From Bartonella henselae str. Houston-1 (GTDB taxonomy: Bacteria; Pseudomonadota; Alphaproteobacteria; Rhizobiales; Rhizobiaceae), in NCBI RefSeq assembly GCF_000046705.1, contig NC_005956.1, forward strand, positions 248,001 through 312,000: a stretch of 64,000 nt of DNA. Direction: 5' to 3'. Positions 23,267 to 33,933 of the stretch are shown one piece after another. The translations under genes and the position numbers were made by a program. Numbering within the stretch: position 1 is the first letter of the stretch; the number at the start of each line of letters is the position of its first letter. Below the pieces are notes generated by a model, which was not told where the DNA came from, ran no database searches, and was given only the letters and a program-made list of their open reading frames with translations.

Positions 23267-24220
23267 ATGAAATTTAATTTTATCACGCTGTTTTTGACAT
23301 CAACTTTATTGGCAAGCACGAATTTAGGGGTGATGGCCCAAGAAGGCGTGAAGTCTGTGTCGAATGATTTAAAGACTTTGGAGAAAGCTTCTGAAAAAAC
23401 GGTTGCTCCTTCTCATGTTATGGCAGTTATTGATGGGAAGGAAGTTACAGCAGGGCAATTAGATGAGTTAGCTCTCGAAATAAATCCTGGTTTAGCACGT
23501 TTTTCTGATGAACAACGCCGTATAACAGTTTTAAAAGCTTACTTGGATATGCTGGCGCTTGCTAAAGCGGCAATTAAAGAAGGTATCGATAAGAGTGAAA
23601 CTTACAATAAACGTATGGCAGTTATGCGTGACAATGTTCTTCAGCAGCTTTATTTTAAACAGACAGTTGTTGATCAGATTTCAGATGCTGATTTGGAAAC
23701 ACTTTATAAAAAGGAAGTTGCTGCTTTACCCAAAGAAGATGAGGTTAAAGCACGTCATATTTTGGTCAAAACGAAAAAAGAAGCAGAAGCTATCATTAAG
23801 CGTTTAAACAAGGGGGAAAGTTTTGAAGAGATTGCAAAAAAGAATTCAACAGATGGTTCAGCTGCTGTTGGTGGCGATCTTGGTTATTTCAGTCATGGTC
23901 AAATGGTAAAGCCTTTTGAAGATGCTGCGTTTGGTTTGAAAGTTGGCGAATACACAAAAAAGCCTGTTGAAAGTCCATTTGGTTGGCATATTATCAAGAT
24001 AGAAGATCGCCGTGTAAAACAACCTCCTGTATTTGATGATGTGAAAGAGATGTTGCGTACACAACTGATAAAAGAGCGCTACCAAAAACTCATTGCTGAT
24101 TTGCGTAAAAAGATAGATGTAAAATATCCTGATCCTAATGTTACAAAACTCATGCAATCGCTTAATCAAAATGAAGCGCCGCTTTCGGATGAGACATCCG
24201 ATGAAGAAGAAGCAGAATAG
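23267..24220 (+). CDS. periplasmic parvulin-type peptidyl-prolyl isomerase
   Basis: A 317-aa PpiC/SurA-like foldase. ATG 23267 is set by AAGGAG seven to eight bases upstream; an earlier in-frame start at 23234 would add 11 residues with no clear RBS. The signal peptide runs to about residue 24, cleaved near VMAQ. A helical region follows, then one parvulin domain (about 160-255) with KARHILVKTKKEAE, GGDLGYFSHGQMV and SPFGWHIIKIED. The C-terminal tail is acidic (DETSDEEEAE). It probably helps fold exported or outer-membrane proteins. Only one PPIase domain is present, unlike E. coli SurA with two. Confidence 0.88.
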   Translation: MKFNFITLFLTSTLLASTNLGVMAQEGVKSVSNDLKTLEKASEKTVAPSHVMAVIDGKEVTAGQLDELALEINPGLARFSDEQRRITVLKAYLDMLALAKAAIKEGIDKSETYNKRMAVMRDNVLQQLYFKQTVVDQISDADLETLYKKEVAALPKEDEVKARHILVKTKKEAEAIIKRLNKGESFEEIAKKNSTDGSAAVGGDLGYFSHGQMVKPFEDAAFGLKVGEYTKKPVESPFGWHIIKIEDRRVKQPPVFDDVKEMLRTQLIKERYQKLIADLRKKIDVKYPDPNVTKLMQSLNQNEAPLSDETSDEEEAE

Positions 24221-24334
24221 CATCTTTGAAAGCTAGGCGATTTGATAGATTGGTTTTATTCAAAAAGCCTAGCAGTTGTTTGACACAGGGCATTTATCGG
24301 CGGTCATTTCATCTATTGTCGTGGAAAGCATAGT

Positions 24335-25567
24335 GTGGCTTTAGAAATATCTCGTTTGTTTCCTCAAAATATACAGGAGCTTCCTTCATTATCTGGTGTG
24401 CGGATAGCAACAGCTGAAGCTGGGATTAAATATAAAGATCGTACGGATCTTCTTTTTATCGTATTTGATAAGTCAGCAAGTGTGGCAGGTGTTTTTACGC
24501 GCTCAAAATGCCCATCTGCTCCTGTAGAGCATTGTCGTATATCACTTCCTCATGGAGTTGCTCGAGGTGTTGTTGTTAATTCTGGCAATGCAAACGCTTT
24601 TACGGGACGCAAAGGAAAGCAAACAGTAGATACAATAATATGTGCTGCTGCGAATGCTTTAAAGGTTAAAAAAAATGAGATTTTTATAGCTTCTACAGGT
24701 GTTATTGGTGAGCCGATGGAGGCATCGAGTATTGTAAATCTTTTACCAAGTATGGCTAAGACAGCAAAAGAAGGAAATTGGTTGGAGGCTGCAAAAGCCA
24801 TTATGACGACGGATACATTTCCAAAGCTTGCTACGCGCAGATTTGATTGTGGGGGAGAAACTATTACCATTAACGGTATTGCAAAAGGTGCTGGTATGAT
24901 CGCACCAGATATGGCAACGATGCTTTCGTTTGTGGTGAGTGATGCAGCCATTTCTTCGCAGATGCTCCAATCCATGTTATCAGAAGCGGTTCAGGAATCT
25001 TTTAATTCGATCACTGTGGATAGTGACACTTCAACATCAGATACCCTCATGATGTTTGCAACAGGAAAAGAAAGTTTTCCTTGCATCACAAGTAAAACTG
25101 ATCCACGTTATGAGGTATTCTCAAAACAATTGCGTGCGCTTTTACATGAGCTTGCATTACAAGTTGTTTGTGATGGTGAAGGGGCGCGTCATTTAATTGA
25201 AGTTCATGTGATTGGTGCTACAACAGACAATACTGCGAAGATTATTGCTCTATCAATTGCAAATTCACCACTTGTAAAAACAGCTATTGCTGGTGAAGAT
25301 GCTAACTGGGGACGGGTGGTTATGGCAGTTGGTAAAGCAGGTGTTGAAGTAGACCGTGATTTGTTAACGATTTGGTTTGGTGAACATCGTTTGGCGATCA
25401 ATGGTGAACGAGATCCTGAATATTGTGAAGAGAAAATAGGCGCTTATATGCAAAATAAACACATTACAATTCGTGTTGATATTGGCTTAGGTACTGGTAA
25501 AGCCACTGTTTGGTCTTGCGATTTAACGAAAGAATACGTTATGATCAATGGCGATTACAGAAGTTAA
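24335..25567 (+). CDS. argJ: bifunctional ornithine acetyltransferase / N-acetylglutamate synthase
   Basis: A 410-aa ArgJ that moves the acetyl group from N-acetylornithine to glutamate in the cyclic arginine pathway. The self-cleavage site that yields the alpha and beta chains is [11 protein letters not shown], with T195 as nucleophile. The oxyanion-hole region is STGVIGEP (120-127). The start is a GTG at 24335 with GGAAAG upstream; no ATG is available near the conserved N-terminus. Whether it is bifunctional (GNAT plus OAT) or OAT only cannot be told from sequence. Followed by a Nudix gene on the same strand. Confidence 0.94.
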   Translation: MALEISRLFPQNIQELPSLSGVRIATAEAGIKYKDRTDLLFIVFDKSASVAGVFTRSKCPSAPVEHCRISLPHGVARGVVVNSGNANAFTGRKGKQTVDTIICAAANALKVKKNEIFIASTGVIGEPMEASSIVNLLPSMAKTAKEGNWLEAAKAIMTTDTFPKLATRRFDCGGETITINGIAKGAGMIAPDMATMLSFVVSDAAISSQMLQSMLSEAVQESFNSITVDSDTSTSDTLMMFATGKESFPCITSKTDPRYEVFSKQLRALLHELALQVVCDGEGARHLIEVHVIGATTDNTAKIIALSIANSPLVKTAIAGEDANWGRVVMAVGKAGVEVDRDLLTIWFGEHRLAINGERDPEYCEEKIGAYMQNKHITIRVDIGLGTGKATVWSCDLTKEYVMINGDYRS

Positions 25568-25701
25568 TTGGTGCACCATAAATTTGACATTGGATATCTG
25601 TATGTTTCTTAGCAGAGAACTAAGTATTTGAACTCTTTCATCTTGAAGTAGGGGGATGAGAGAAGAGACAGTTATTTTTATTATCCCGGGTGGAGAGCGC
25701 T

Positions 25702-26115
25702 ATGCCTATAAAAAGTTCACTTCTTATTGTTGTTGCATGCGCATTATTAGATCAAGATAATCGTGTTTTGTTGACACAACGTCCTGAAGGAAAATCACTG
25801 GCTGGTTTGTGGGAGTTTCCTGGTGGAAAGGTTGAGCAAGGTGAAACTCCGGAAGCATCGTTAATTCGTGAACTAGAAGAAGAACTTGGTGTTCACGTTC
25901 AGGCAGATAATTTATTCCCCTTAACATTTGCGAGCCATGGCTACGAAACATTTCATCTTTTAATGCCATTGTATTTTTGCTCCCATTATAAGGGGGTTGC
26001 ACAAGGACGAGAAGGACAAAATTTAAAATGGATTTTTATTAACGATCTTGATAAATATCCTATGCCTGAAGCTGATAAGCCATTAGTTCAGGTATTAAAA
26101 AATTTCTTTATTTAA
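25702..26115 (+). CDS. mutT: Nudix hydrolase, MutT-like (8-oxo-dGTP diphosphatase)
   Basis: A 137-aa Nudix protein with a full Nudix box: GGKVEQGETPEASLIRELEE followed by ELGV, matching GX5EX7REUXEEXGU at about residues 34-57. The upstream QRPEGKSLAGLWEFPGGK is the MutT substrate-binding pattern, so removal of oxidised dGTP is the likely role. ATG 25702 has GGAG eight bases upstream; a GTG at 25690 would add four residues. It follows argJ by about 130 bp. Confidence 0.88.
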   Translation: MPIKSSLLIVVACALLDQDNRVLLTQRPEGKSLAGLWEFPGGKVEQGETPEASLIRELEEELGVHVQADNLFPLTFASHGYETFHLLMPLYFCSHYKGVAQGREGQNLKWIFINDLDKYPMPEADKPLVQVLKNFFI

Positions 26116-26282
26116 TTTATTTAATGAGTGTATGAGAAGGCAATACTGCTGCCAAATAAAGGGGTATTTGTATCGTAATATTGATGTTAGGAAAGATTCG
26201 AGAGGGCTCTTTCGAAGAAAAAGCAGTGTGGTTGTCATTAGAGATTTTTTTTGCGTGACCAACTGTTTAATCATCATCGTAT

Positions 26283-26414
26283 TGCATTTATGCGACAAGA
26301 AATCGATTTGTAACATAAATTATTATTATACATATTAAATCAGACTTTTGGTGTCATATTTTATTATTTCAAACACTCTGAATCAGAAAAATTGTGCCAT
26401 GAGTGATCAATAAA
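26283..26414 (+). repeat. left arm of a long imperfect inverted repeat
   Basis: Reads (in part) AAATCAGACTTTTGG, then CTCTGAATCAGAAAAATTG and ATGAGTGATCAATAAA. The reverse complement of 26885-27025 carries the same words in the same order. The core (26331-26414) is well conserved; the outer part toward 26283 is weaker. Confidence 0.65.
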
Positions 26415-26884
26415 AAGTGATTGGGATAGGTTTATAAAATAGGGAGCCTTTAAATTTGAAAAGTAGAGTTTTAGAAGGGATGAAACATATGATTCATCAA
26501 CTGTTTAAATGTAAGAGAAAGAATAGCATTAAGGGTAAATTAAAAATGATCAGGCTGTTTTATAACTTCATGAACATAAAAATGATTGTATAGTGATTGT
26601 GCATGATACATTTATAGACAACACTCAGATAGCAGATTAGGCGAAAGTAAAGATATCTAAACAATTGTGTGAATACGCAATACAATGGTGTGGAAGATAT
26701 TCAAGCAGATCCTCTATTCCATTAAAGAACGTGAAAAACAAAAATGTAAGACACTGCGCAATTTGCATTATTTAAATTAAAAGAGATTTGCTCTAAATAC
26801 TTTTGAGAGCTGTGAAGCTGAGCAATAATTTTATAATTCATCTTTTTCCAAAATGAATATATTCCTCCGTTTATCTATTACCCC

Positions 26885-27025
26885 TTTATTGATCACTCAT
26901 TGAACAGTTTTTTCTGATTCAGAGTAAGAATGTTTGAAACAATGAAATATGGCAATATGAAAAAATCTGATTTGATATGTGTAATGATGATTTATTTTTA
27001 AATCAATACCTTGCATATAACATGC
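26885..27025 (-). repeat. right arm of a long imperfect inverted repeat
   Basis: Mirror copy of 26283-26414. Best conserved part 26885-26979, which includes TTTATTGATCACTCAT and CTGATTCAGAGT. I see no transposase, and no target-site duplication was recognised. It could be a decayed MITE-like element or an old inverted duplication. Confidence 0.65.
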
Positions 27026-27322
27026 GATGTTTTCATCAAAGCTCTTCAGTAGTTGAATGAGCTCGTTTCCAAAATATCTAAAAAAACACGTAAATATTAA
27101 TAAAAGTTTTTTTTGAATGAACGGTGAATATGAGATTTAAGAAAAGATCAAGTGATGAGCCCTGTCGACAATAAATAACTTTGTGAAGAAAGCTTTTTCA
27201 TTCATATAATGATCAGCAATGAGCCGTAGTCCGCAATTATTATTTTAAGAGTTTGCCATGTATTCATGGAAGAATTTAACAGCGGAGGGTATTTATCCAT
27301 CATGCTTATAGAAGAGCATGTA

Positions 27323-28186
27323 TTACATTTCTTGAATTGGTCGACGTTTTTCTATGGGATATTGGTATTTTTTAGCGATACGTGTCACTGCTTCTTCTAA
27401 TGGTTCAATCATAACGTCCATAGAGTAGCCGTTTGCGTGGATGATATTTTCATGATCAATCATAATGGCAACGTGGCCGTTCCAAAAAACCAAATCACCT
27501 CGTTTAAGTTTATCACTGTCTGTAAGTACTCTTCCTATGGTTTTTTGTTGCATATCTGTATCACGCAAAACCATTTTGCCAGTCATCATCATAGAGAGCT
27601 GAACGAGACCTGAGCAATCAATTCCAAAGCCGCTGACACCTCCCCACAGGTAAGGTGTGTGGATAAGAGTTTCGGCAACTGTAACATAATCTTCATACAC
27701 GCGCCCAATGGGACTAAGATGGCGTGTAATGATTGCTTTCCCACTTTCAAGGATAGCATAGATTGTGCCACGCACTTCAGTTTCATCTACAACACTGACT
27801 TTGCTTCCCATGGATAAGGGATATTCCATTGGTCCACGCAAGTCAGCTTGTAAATATTGAAAAGTACGTGGTACTGAAACGATATGTGTCTGTTTTATCG
27901 CTGATGTACAAAGAATTGTTGTATCAATATAACCAACATAACCATCTTTGAGAGATTGCCCCCACGACATGGTCTTCCCTTGTTCAAAGATGAGAAGTTC
28001 TTCTCCTAATAAGCATTCTGTTTGTTTTTCACTTTTTTTGTTATTTTCTTTAAACAGTCCAGCGACAGCTGTGTTAACACGTTTTTTTTCACCTTGAATA
28101 AAGCGTTGAGCCGTAATTTCTGTTTCGAACCGTTTATCTGCTAGATCATCTCTGAATGCATATAATCTTGGATCTTTAGAGAGCAT
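27323..28186 (-). CDS. NlpC/P60 family cell-wall peptidase
   Basis: A 287-aa protein with a C-terminal NlpC/P60 cysteine peptidase domain (about 165-280). The catalytic set is C191 (GIDCSGLVQL), H238 (NGHVAIM) and H250 (IIHANG). The first 150 residues hold two SH3-like segments (for example DGYVGYIDT and YPLSMGSKVSV), the usual arrangement in DUF1287-unrelated dipeptidyl-peptidase VI-like enzymes. It likely cleaves peptidoglycan stem peptides during turnover or recycling. No signal peptide is visible, so it may act on imported muropeptides in the cytoplasm. It follows the leucyl aminopeptidase gene, as in other Rhizobiales as I recall. Confidence 0.87.
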   Translation of the reverse strand: MLSKDPRLYAFRDDLADKRFETEITAQRFIQGEKKRVNTAVAGLFKENNKKSEKQTECLLGEELLIFEQGKTMSWGQSLKDGYVGYIDTTILCTSAIKQTHIVSVPRTFQYLQADLRGPMEYPLSMGSKVSVVDETEVRGTIYAILESGKAIITRHLSPIGRVYEDYVTVAETLIHTPYLWGGVSGFGIDCSGLVQLSMMMTGKMVLRDTDMQQKTIGRVLTDSDKLKRGDLVFWNGHVAIMIDHENIIHANGYSMDVMIEPLEEAVTRIAKKYQYPIEKRRPIQEM

Positions 28187-28327
28187 TTTTTAACCTTTAA
28201 ACAGATTTATCAAAACTGTATCTATACAATTTTATCTTCAAAGGAAGCGCAGAGCAAATTCAAGGTGATAGGCAATCGCTCCTGAAGCTCCAGAATTATC
28301 CATCTTTGTGGACATTTTGCGTCAAGC

Positions 28328-29695
28328 TTAATTTTTAAAGAGGTTATAAAGAGCACGGATAGCTTGTGCTGAACCGCCAACAGGAAAGCCTGGTTTTTCT
28401 TTTGGAACCCATCCATAAAGATCAAAATGCGCAAAATGTTTAGTTTTTTCAACAAAAGAATTCAGAAATAAAGCTGCGACTATGGAGCCAGCAAAGTTAT
28501 TTCCAGTTATATTGTTAAGATCAGCGATTGGTGATGATAACATTTCCTCATAAGGTTTCCAAAGTGGCATTTGCCAAAGAGGATCATAAACAGAATGTGC
28601 AGATTGAGAAATTTGTTGTGCCCATACTGAATCATTACAATAAAATGCGGGAAGCTCTGGTCCTAACGCTATATGCGCTGCTCCTGTTAAAGTTGCCATG
28701 CAAAGCATGAATTGTGGACTTTCTTCATCACCATAGGCGAGCGCATCGGCAAGGACAAGTCGCCCTTCCGCATCTGTATTGCCAATTTCAACGCTTAAAC
28801 CTTTACGACTTTTGAGAATATCGCCTGGTCTGTAAGCATTGGCGGAAATTGCATTTTCAACAGCTGGGATTAAAACACGCAGACGAAAGGGTAATTTGGC
28901 ATCCATGATAAGTTTAGCCAGCCCCAAAACATGTGCACCTCCTCCCATATCTTTTTTCATGAGCAACATATTATTGGCTGATTTAATATCGAGTCCTCCA
29001 GTATCGAAGGTTACGCCTTTGCCAACCAACGTTATTTTAGGGTGGTTTTCTTGCCCCCAATGTAACTCAATGAGTCGTGGTACAGTATTGCTAGCTCGTC
29101 CTACGGCATGGATCATTGGAAAATTATGTGTTAAAAGTTCATCTCCACAAATGCTTTGGACATCAGCACCGTAGGTTTTTCCCAGATGGCGTGTTTCTTT
29201 CTCGAGGATATCGGGGTTCATATCATTGGCAGGAATATTGATGAGATCACGAACAAAAAAGACAGTTTCATAAATTCGTTTAAGTTCATTGAGATCAACC
29301 GTATCGTTAACGTAAAATGATAAGGACTTTGAAGAAGAATTTTGACGATAACGGTTAAATTGATAACTTCCGAATGCCAAACCAAGATAGTTATTTATTT
29401 CATGAGAGGCAGTTCCTTCTAGGTGCCAATTTCCAGCAGGAAGATTTTTAGCGAGAAGCCCTGTGATAAAAGGTTCATCACCATTACCAAGTCCAAAGAG
29501 AACTTTTTTTAAATGCCCTGTTTCGTGAGGAATGAAGAGTATTTGCCCTGCTTTACCAGTGAAATCATTAACTTTTATCCATGCTGTTGTTGATGCATCA
29601 AGCGATAAATCAGCCAGACTTCTCTGGTTTACCAAAAATATGGGACAACTATTATCAATACGTGTTGAAGTAAAATGAATGTGATGTAAATGCAT
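28328..29695 (-). CDS. pepA: leucyl aminopeptidase family protein (M17)
   Basis: A 455-aa cytosolic dinuclear zinc aminopeptidase that releases N-terminal residues from peptides. The signature NTDAEGRL is at 306-313. Other metal and catalytic residues are in place: K226 and D231 in VGKGVTFDTGG, D249 in MKKDMGG, D308, E310 and R312. The N-terminal domain is shorter and divergent compared with E. coli PepA (503 aa), as in the PepB-like members common in alphaproteobacteria, so the symbol pepA is by family. It lies between coaA and the NlpC/P60 gene, all on the minus strand, and may work with the latter in peptide recycling. Confidence 0.9.
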   Translation of the reverse strand: MHLHHIHFTSTRIDNSCPIFLVNQRSLADLSLDASTTAWIKVNDFTGKAGQILFIPHETGHLKKVLFGLGNGDEPFITGLLAKNLPAGNWHLEGTASHEINNYLGLAFGSYQFNRYRQNSSSKSLSFYVNDTVDLNELKRIYETVFFVRDLINIPANDMNPDILEKETRHLGKTYGADVQSICGDELLTHNFPMIHAVGRASNTVPRLIELHWGQENHPKITLVGKGVTFDTGGLDIKSANNMLLMKKDMGGGAHVLGLAKLIMDAKLPFRLRVLIPAVENAISANAYRPGDILKSRKGLSVEIGNTDAEGRLVLADALAYGDEESPQFMLCMATLTGAAHIALGPELPAFYCNDSVWAQQISQSAHSVYDPLWQMPLWKPYEEMLSSPIADLNNITGNNFAGSIVAALFLNSFVEKTKHFAHFDLYGWVPKEKPGFPVGGSAQAIRALYNLFKN

Positions 29696-29714
29696 ATTTA
29701 GAAACCTTTATAGT

Positions 29715-30713
29715 CTATAGTCGTCGAAGTGCCACATATTCAACCAAATGTTTTTTTCCCTTGCGTAGAATGAGATTAGACCGTGGTCGTGTTGGCAATA
29801 TATTTTCTTGTAAATTTTTCAAATTAATTGTTTGCCAGATATTTTCAGCGATTTTTAAGGACTCTTCTTCATGCATGAGTGCATAACGATGAAAATAGGA
29901 CTTAGGATTTTGAAAAGCTGTTTTACGCAAACGTTTAAAACGTTCCAAATACCAGTGTCGAATGACTTCTGTTTCAGCATCTACATAGATTGAAAAATCA
30001 AAAAAATCTGAAACAAAAGGAATAATTTTACCGTCTTTAGGGAGGTCATTGACTTGTAACACGTTAATCCCTTCAACAATTAAGATATCGGGACGATCAA
30101 TGGTAACTGTTTGATTTTCTAAAACATCATAAATCATATGCGAATAAAGTGGGGCACGTACATTACCAATACCGGCTTTTATAGCAGAAAGAAAGCACAG
30201 TAATTTCTTAATATCATAGGAATCTGGAAATCCTTTACGATTCATACGATTTTTTTGCTGTAAAACAGCGTTAGGATAGAGAAAACCATCCGTTGTAATC
30301 AAATCAACTTTAAGACTGGAAGTCCAACGTTTCAAAAGTTCTTGTAGAATACGAGCGGTAGTTGATTTTCCTACTGCAACAGAGCCAGCAATTCCAATGA
30401 TAAAAGGAGTTTTTCTCGTTCCTTCTTGATATAAAAATTGTTGACGCTTGTGAAAAAGTTCTTGTACAGCTTCAACATGGCATGATAACAAACGTGATAA
30501 AGAAAGATAAATACGTTGCACTTCTTCAAGATCAATTGGATCATCAATTGAGCGTAAACGTTTGATTTCATCAAAGGTCAAAGTAAGCGGTGTATCTGCA
30601 CGAAATTGAGACCATTCTTGTGCAGTAAAGACACGATAGGGCGAATATCGATCGGAAATCGATTTGACTAAATTATCTTCCTGATTAATTTTTGGGAGAA
30701 TTGTATCAATCAT
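29715..30713 (-). CDS. coaA: type I pantothenate kinase
   Basis: A 332-aa enzyme phosphorylating pantothenate, the first committed step of coenzyme A synthesis. The P-loop is [12 protein letters not shown] (107-118). Other family segments are [14 protein letters not shown] and the ADVIVEGIN-like [12 protein letters not shown]. It is the prokaryotic type I form, normally feedback-inhibited by CoA. It precedes the aminopeptidase gene by about 20 bp, so they are probably cotranscribed. Confidence 0.96.
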   Translation of the reverse strand: MIDTILPKINQEDNLVKSISDRYSPYRVFTAQEWSQFRADTPLTLTFDEIKRLRSIDDPIDLEEVQRIYLSLSRLLSCHVEAVQELFHKRQQFLYQEGTRKTPFIIGIAGSVAVGKSTTARILQELLKRWTSSLKVDLITTDGFLYPNAVLQQKNRMNRKGFPDSYDIKKLLCFLSAIKAGIGNVRAPLYSHMIYDVLENQTVTIDRPDILIVEGINVLQVNDLPKDGKIIPFVSDFFDFSIYVDAETEVIRHWYLERFKRLRKTAFQNPKSYFHRYALMHEEESLKIAENIWQTINLKNLQENILPTRPRSNLILRKGKKHLVEYVALRRL

Positions 30714-30828
30714 TTGTATTAGTCGAGAATTTTTTTGCCGAAGTAATTGATTAAGGATAGACAGGCAGGCCCTTTTGTATTTAAATGAACTTTATTTTGC
30801 ATGTTTTCTTCTTTAAGATAGATAATCT

Positions 30829-31818
30829 TTAGCTTATAGTCCAGTCATCCCAATGTGCATTAATTTGTTCCAATGAGAGCCCTTGTGCCAAAAAAGCCCA
30901 TAAAAGTAAACGTGCTTTTAGTGCTGATAAATAACCAGACATGAGGGCGCCAGAAGCAATCATATCGACTTCTGAACCTTTATAGCCATAAGTTTTGCGG
31001 GTTGTAGGGCCAGTGTAGGTACGGCTAGCGATAATGATTGGCATTTTTTGTGTATATTGTCGCACGATATCTGCTTCTTCAAAGCTGCAGTGTCCTGATC
31101 CAAAACCTGCAATAACAACTCCAGCATAATGGCCACTTTCAAAGCAGAATTTCATTAACTGTGTATCAGAGGATAGAGAAGAGTATAGAATTGCAACTTG
31201 GTGATCATAGTTTTTGGGAAGATCAAAAGTTGTTGGAAAAAAATTTCGATCAGTAAAATAAATCAGTTTTCCTTCCAAAATAATGCCTAGAACACCTACC
31301 GGACTTGACTGAAATGTCTCAATTTTGATGGTATGGCTTTTCTGGACCCAATAAGGTGAATGAATTGTATCGTTGATTACAACTAAAACACCTCTATTTC
31401 GACTTTGTGGATGAGCAGCGACACGGGTTGCGGCCAAAATATTAGCTGGTCCATCAGCACCTGCTTCATGAGGTAGACGCATAGCACCAGTTACAATAAG
31501 TGGTTCGGCTTTATTCCAGTAGAGGGAAAGAAAAAAAGCTGTTTCTTCCACTGTATCGGTACCTTGGGTTAAAACAATACCTTCTGCCCCCGCTTTTATT
31601 TGTTGTGTTGCCCACTCTATAATTTCAAAAAGACTTTTGAAAGATAAAGAGCCACTTGGTATTTGTATTAATGTTTGAGCATGAATATCAGCAACGCTAT
31701 CTAAATCAGGAACACTTTTGATCAGTATATCTGAAGTTAAAATCGGTTGCATTTGACCCAAATTGTCAGCAGCCATTGCAATTGTTCCACCCAATGTCCC
31801 TATGGCTATTTTTTTCAT
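30829..31818 (-). CDS. ansA: L-asparaginase
   Basis: A 329-aa type I/II bacterial asparaginase hydrolysing asparagine to aspartate and ammonia. The first catalytic threonine is T12 in GTLGGTIA, the second T87 with D88 in LTQGTDTVEE. A lysine in the VQKSH segment and GAMRLPHEAGADGPANI complete the active site. There is no signal peptide, so a cytoplasmic role is likely. ansA is used by homology; low-affinity or glutaminase activity cannot be judged. It is separated from coaA by about 115 bp. Confidence 0.88.
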   Translation of the reverse strand: MKKIAIGTLGGTIAMAADNLGQMQPILTSDILIKSVPDLDSVADIHAQTLIQIPSGSLSFKSLFEIIEWATQQIKAGAEGIVLTQGTDTVEETAFFLSLYWNKAEPLIVTGAMRLPHEAGADGPANILAATRVAAHPQSRNRGVLVVINDTIHSPYWVQKSHTIKIETFQSSPVGVLGIILEGKLIYFTDRNFFPTTFDLPKNYDHQVAILYSSLSSDTQLMKFCFESGHYAGVVIAGFGSGHCSFEEADIVRQYTQKMPIIIASRTYTGPTTRKTYGYKGSEVDMIASGALMSGYLSALKARLLLWAFLAQGLSLEQINAHWDDWTIS

Positions 31819-32021
31819 GATTTTTCCTCTAAAAGGCGTAAACTATTTACATAAAGTTATTTAGCAACAATTTGCATTGACAACAACGATATCTTTTTTT
31901 TATTCCAATAAATTGAATTTTTCTTAATCATTGTGTTTTGCTTTATATGTTCTTAAATAAAAGACAAGAGTGATTAGATTTTACATTTAATGAAGAGAAG
32001 TCAATAGTAAGGAGTTTCCTT

Positions 32022-32603
32022 ATGGCAGAACATAAGCCAGACATAATGTATGGTACAACTATTATTACTGTACGAAAAGGTGGTAAAGTCGTAATGGCCG
32101 GTGATGGTCAAGTCTCTCTTGGGCAGACGATTATGAAAGGCAATGCACGCAAAGTGCGTCGCCTTGGGAAGAGTGGAGCAGTTATTGCTGGTTTTGCAGG
32201 TGCTACAGCGGACGCTTTCACTTTGCTGGAAAGATTAGAAACGAAGCTTGAGCAATATCCTGATCAGCTCATGCGTGCCTGTGTAGAACTTGCAAAAGAC
32301 TGGCGAACAGACCGCTATTTGCGTCGTCTTGAAGCAATGATGCTTGTAGCTGATAAGAAAATAACGTTAGCTTTAACAGGACTTGGTGATGTTTTAGAAC
32401 CAGAAGACGGTATTATGGCAATTGGTTCTGGAGGCAATTTTGCTCTTTCGGCTGCGCGGGCCCTCATAGATATGGATTTGGATGCAGAAACCATTGCTCG
32501 TAAAGCTATGAATATTGCCGCTAAAATTTGTGTTTATACCAATGATCATTTCACAATTGAAACATTGGATGCAGAATTATCTTCTTTAGAGAAAGCTATT
32601 TGA
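32022..32603 (+). CDS. hslV: ATP-dependent protease HslUV, peptidase subunit
   Basis: A 193-aa proteasome-like peptidase. The mature N-terminal catalytic threonine is T12 ([10 protein letters not shown]), freed by removal of an 11-residue propeptide that is longer than in E. coli. [10 protein letters not shown] and the [14 protein letters not shown] loop are typical. It assembles as two hexamers capped by HslU. ATG 32022 follows AAGGAG. The stop is directly followed by the hslU ATG (TGAATG), so the two are cotranscribed and coupled. Confidence 0.97.
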   Translation: MAEHKPDIMYGTTIITVRKGGKVVMAGDGQVSLGQTIMKGNARKVRRLGKSGAVIAGFAGATADAFTLLERLETKLEQYPDQLMRACVELAKDWRTDRYLRRLEAMMLVADKKITLALTGLGDVLEPEDGIMAIGSGGNFALSAARALIDMDLDAETIARKAMNIAAKICVYTNDHFTIETLDAELSSLEKAI

Positions 32604-33914
32604 ATGTGTGTTGTATTTTCCCCTCGAGAGACTGTTTCTGAACTTGATCGTTTTATTATTGGCCAAAGTGATGCAAAACGTTCTGTGGCTATTGCGCTGC
32701 GCAATCGATGGCGTCGACAACAGCTTGATGGTCCGATGCGTGATGAGGTTATGCCCAAAAATATTTTGATGATAGGACCAACAGGTGTTGGTAAAACGGG
32801 TATAGCGCGTCGATTAGCAAAACTTGCTGGAGCGCCTTTCGTTAAAGTAGAGGCAACTAAATTCACTGAAGTTGGTTACGTGGGGCGTGATGTTGAGCAA
32901 ATTATTCGTGATCTTGTTGAGATTGCCATTTCTCTTGTACGTGAAAAAAAACGGGATGAAGTAAAAGTAAAGGCTCATATTAATGCTGAAGAGCGTGTTT
33001 TAGATGCCCTTGTTGGTAAGACAGCAAGTCCCGCTACCCGTGAGAGTTTTCGTAAAAAATTGCGTGACGGTGAATTGGATGAAAAAGAGATTGAAATTGA
33101 AGTCTCTGATAATAACAGTAATAGTACTTCGACCTTTGATATTCCTGGTATGCCTGGTGCACAAATGGGAATTATGAATTTGTCAGAAATTTTTGGCAAG
33201 ATGGGGAATCGTACAAAAGTTCGCAAAACAACAGTAAAGGACGCTTTTAAACCACTTATTGATGATGAGTCTGAAAAACTCCTTGATCAGGATCAAATTA
33301 TTCAAGAAGCACTTCGTGTTGCTGAGAATGACGGAATTGTTTTTATCGATGAGATTGATAAAATTGCGACCAGAGATGGGGGCGCAAGTGCTGCTGTCTC
33401 GCGTGAGGGCGTTCAAAGAGATCTTTTACCTTTGGTTGAAGGAACAACAATTGCCACAAAATATGGGCAAATCAAAACAGATCATATCCTTTTTATTGCA
33501 TCAGGTGCGTTTCATGTTTCCAAGCCATCTGATTTATTGCCAGAACTTCAAGGTCGTTTGCCCATCCGCGTGGAATTAAATCCTTTAACAAGGGAAGACT
33601 TACGACGTATTCTAACCGAACCTGAAGCCAGTCTGATTAAGCAATATATTGCTTTAATGGCAACGGAAGAGGTTCATTTAGAAATTACCGATGATGCGAT
33701 TGATGCTTTAGCAGATATTGCTGTGGATTTAAACGCAAGGATTGAAAATATAGGGGCACGCCGTTTACAAACGGTAATGGAGCGCGTTTTGGATGAGATT
33801 TCTTTTACTGCACCTGATAAAGCTGGAACCTCGTTTAAAGTTGATGCTGCTTATGTCAAAAAATCTATAGGTGATCTTGCCGCGGATGTCGATCTTTCCC
33901 GTTTTATTCTCTAA
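32604..33914 (+). CDS. hslU: ATP-dependent protease HslUV, ATPase subunit
   Basis: A 436-aa AAA+ unfoldase that feeds HslV. Walker A is GPTGVGKT (58-65), Walker B is FIDEIDKIA, and the pore-loop motif is GYVGRD. The I-domain insertion (about 110-225) and the C-terminal tail [12 protein letters not shown], which inserts into HslV, are present. It starts at once after hslV. Its 3' end is about 20 bp from the convergent methyltransferase gene; no terminator is obvious between them. Confidence 0.97.
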   Translation: MCVVFSPRETVSELDRFIIGQSDAKRSVAIALRNRWRRQQLDGPMRDEVMPKNILMIGPTGVGKTGIARRLAKLAGAPFVKVEATKFTEVGYVGRDVEQIIRDLVEIAISLVREKKRDEVKVKAHINAEERVLDALVGKTASPATRESFRKKLRDGELDEKEIEIEVSDNNSNSTSTFDIPGMPGAQMGIMNLSEIFGKMGNRTKVRKTTVKDAFKPLIDDESEKLLDQDQIIQEALRVAENDGIVFIDEIDKIATRDGGASAAVSREGVQRDLLPLVEGTTIATKYGQIKTDHILFIASGAFHVSKPSDLLPELQGRLPIRVELNPLTREDLRRILTEPEASLIKQYIALMATEEVHLEITDDAIDALADIAVDLNARIENIGARRLQTVMERVLDEISFTAPDKAGTSFKVDAAYVKKSIGDLAADVDLSRFIL

Positions 33915-33933
33915 AGTGAACGCTTATTTTTAT

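Larger units (their letters stand above)
26116..27322. other. 1.2-kb non-coding region between mutT and the NlpC/P60 gene
   Basis: No supported gene. Short frames here (for example 26132-26338) lack start signals and recognisable content. The main structure is a long imperfect inverted repeat (arms near 26283-26414 and 26885-27025, listed separately) around a ~470-bp centre. The centre includes broken frames with protein-like stretches such as SIKEREKQKCKTLRNL, which may be remains of a gene. Confidence 0.5.

Noticed and set aside
26116..27322. Intact insertion sequence between the inverted repeat arms
   Set aside because: No transposase frame in the 470-bp centre and no target-site duplication recognised.
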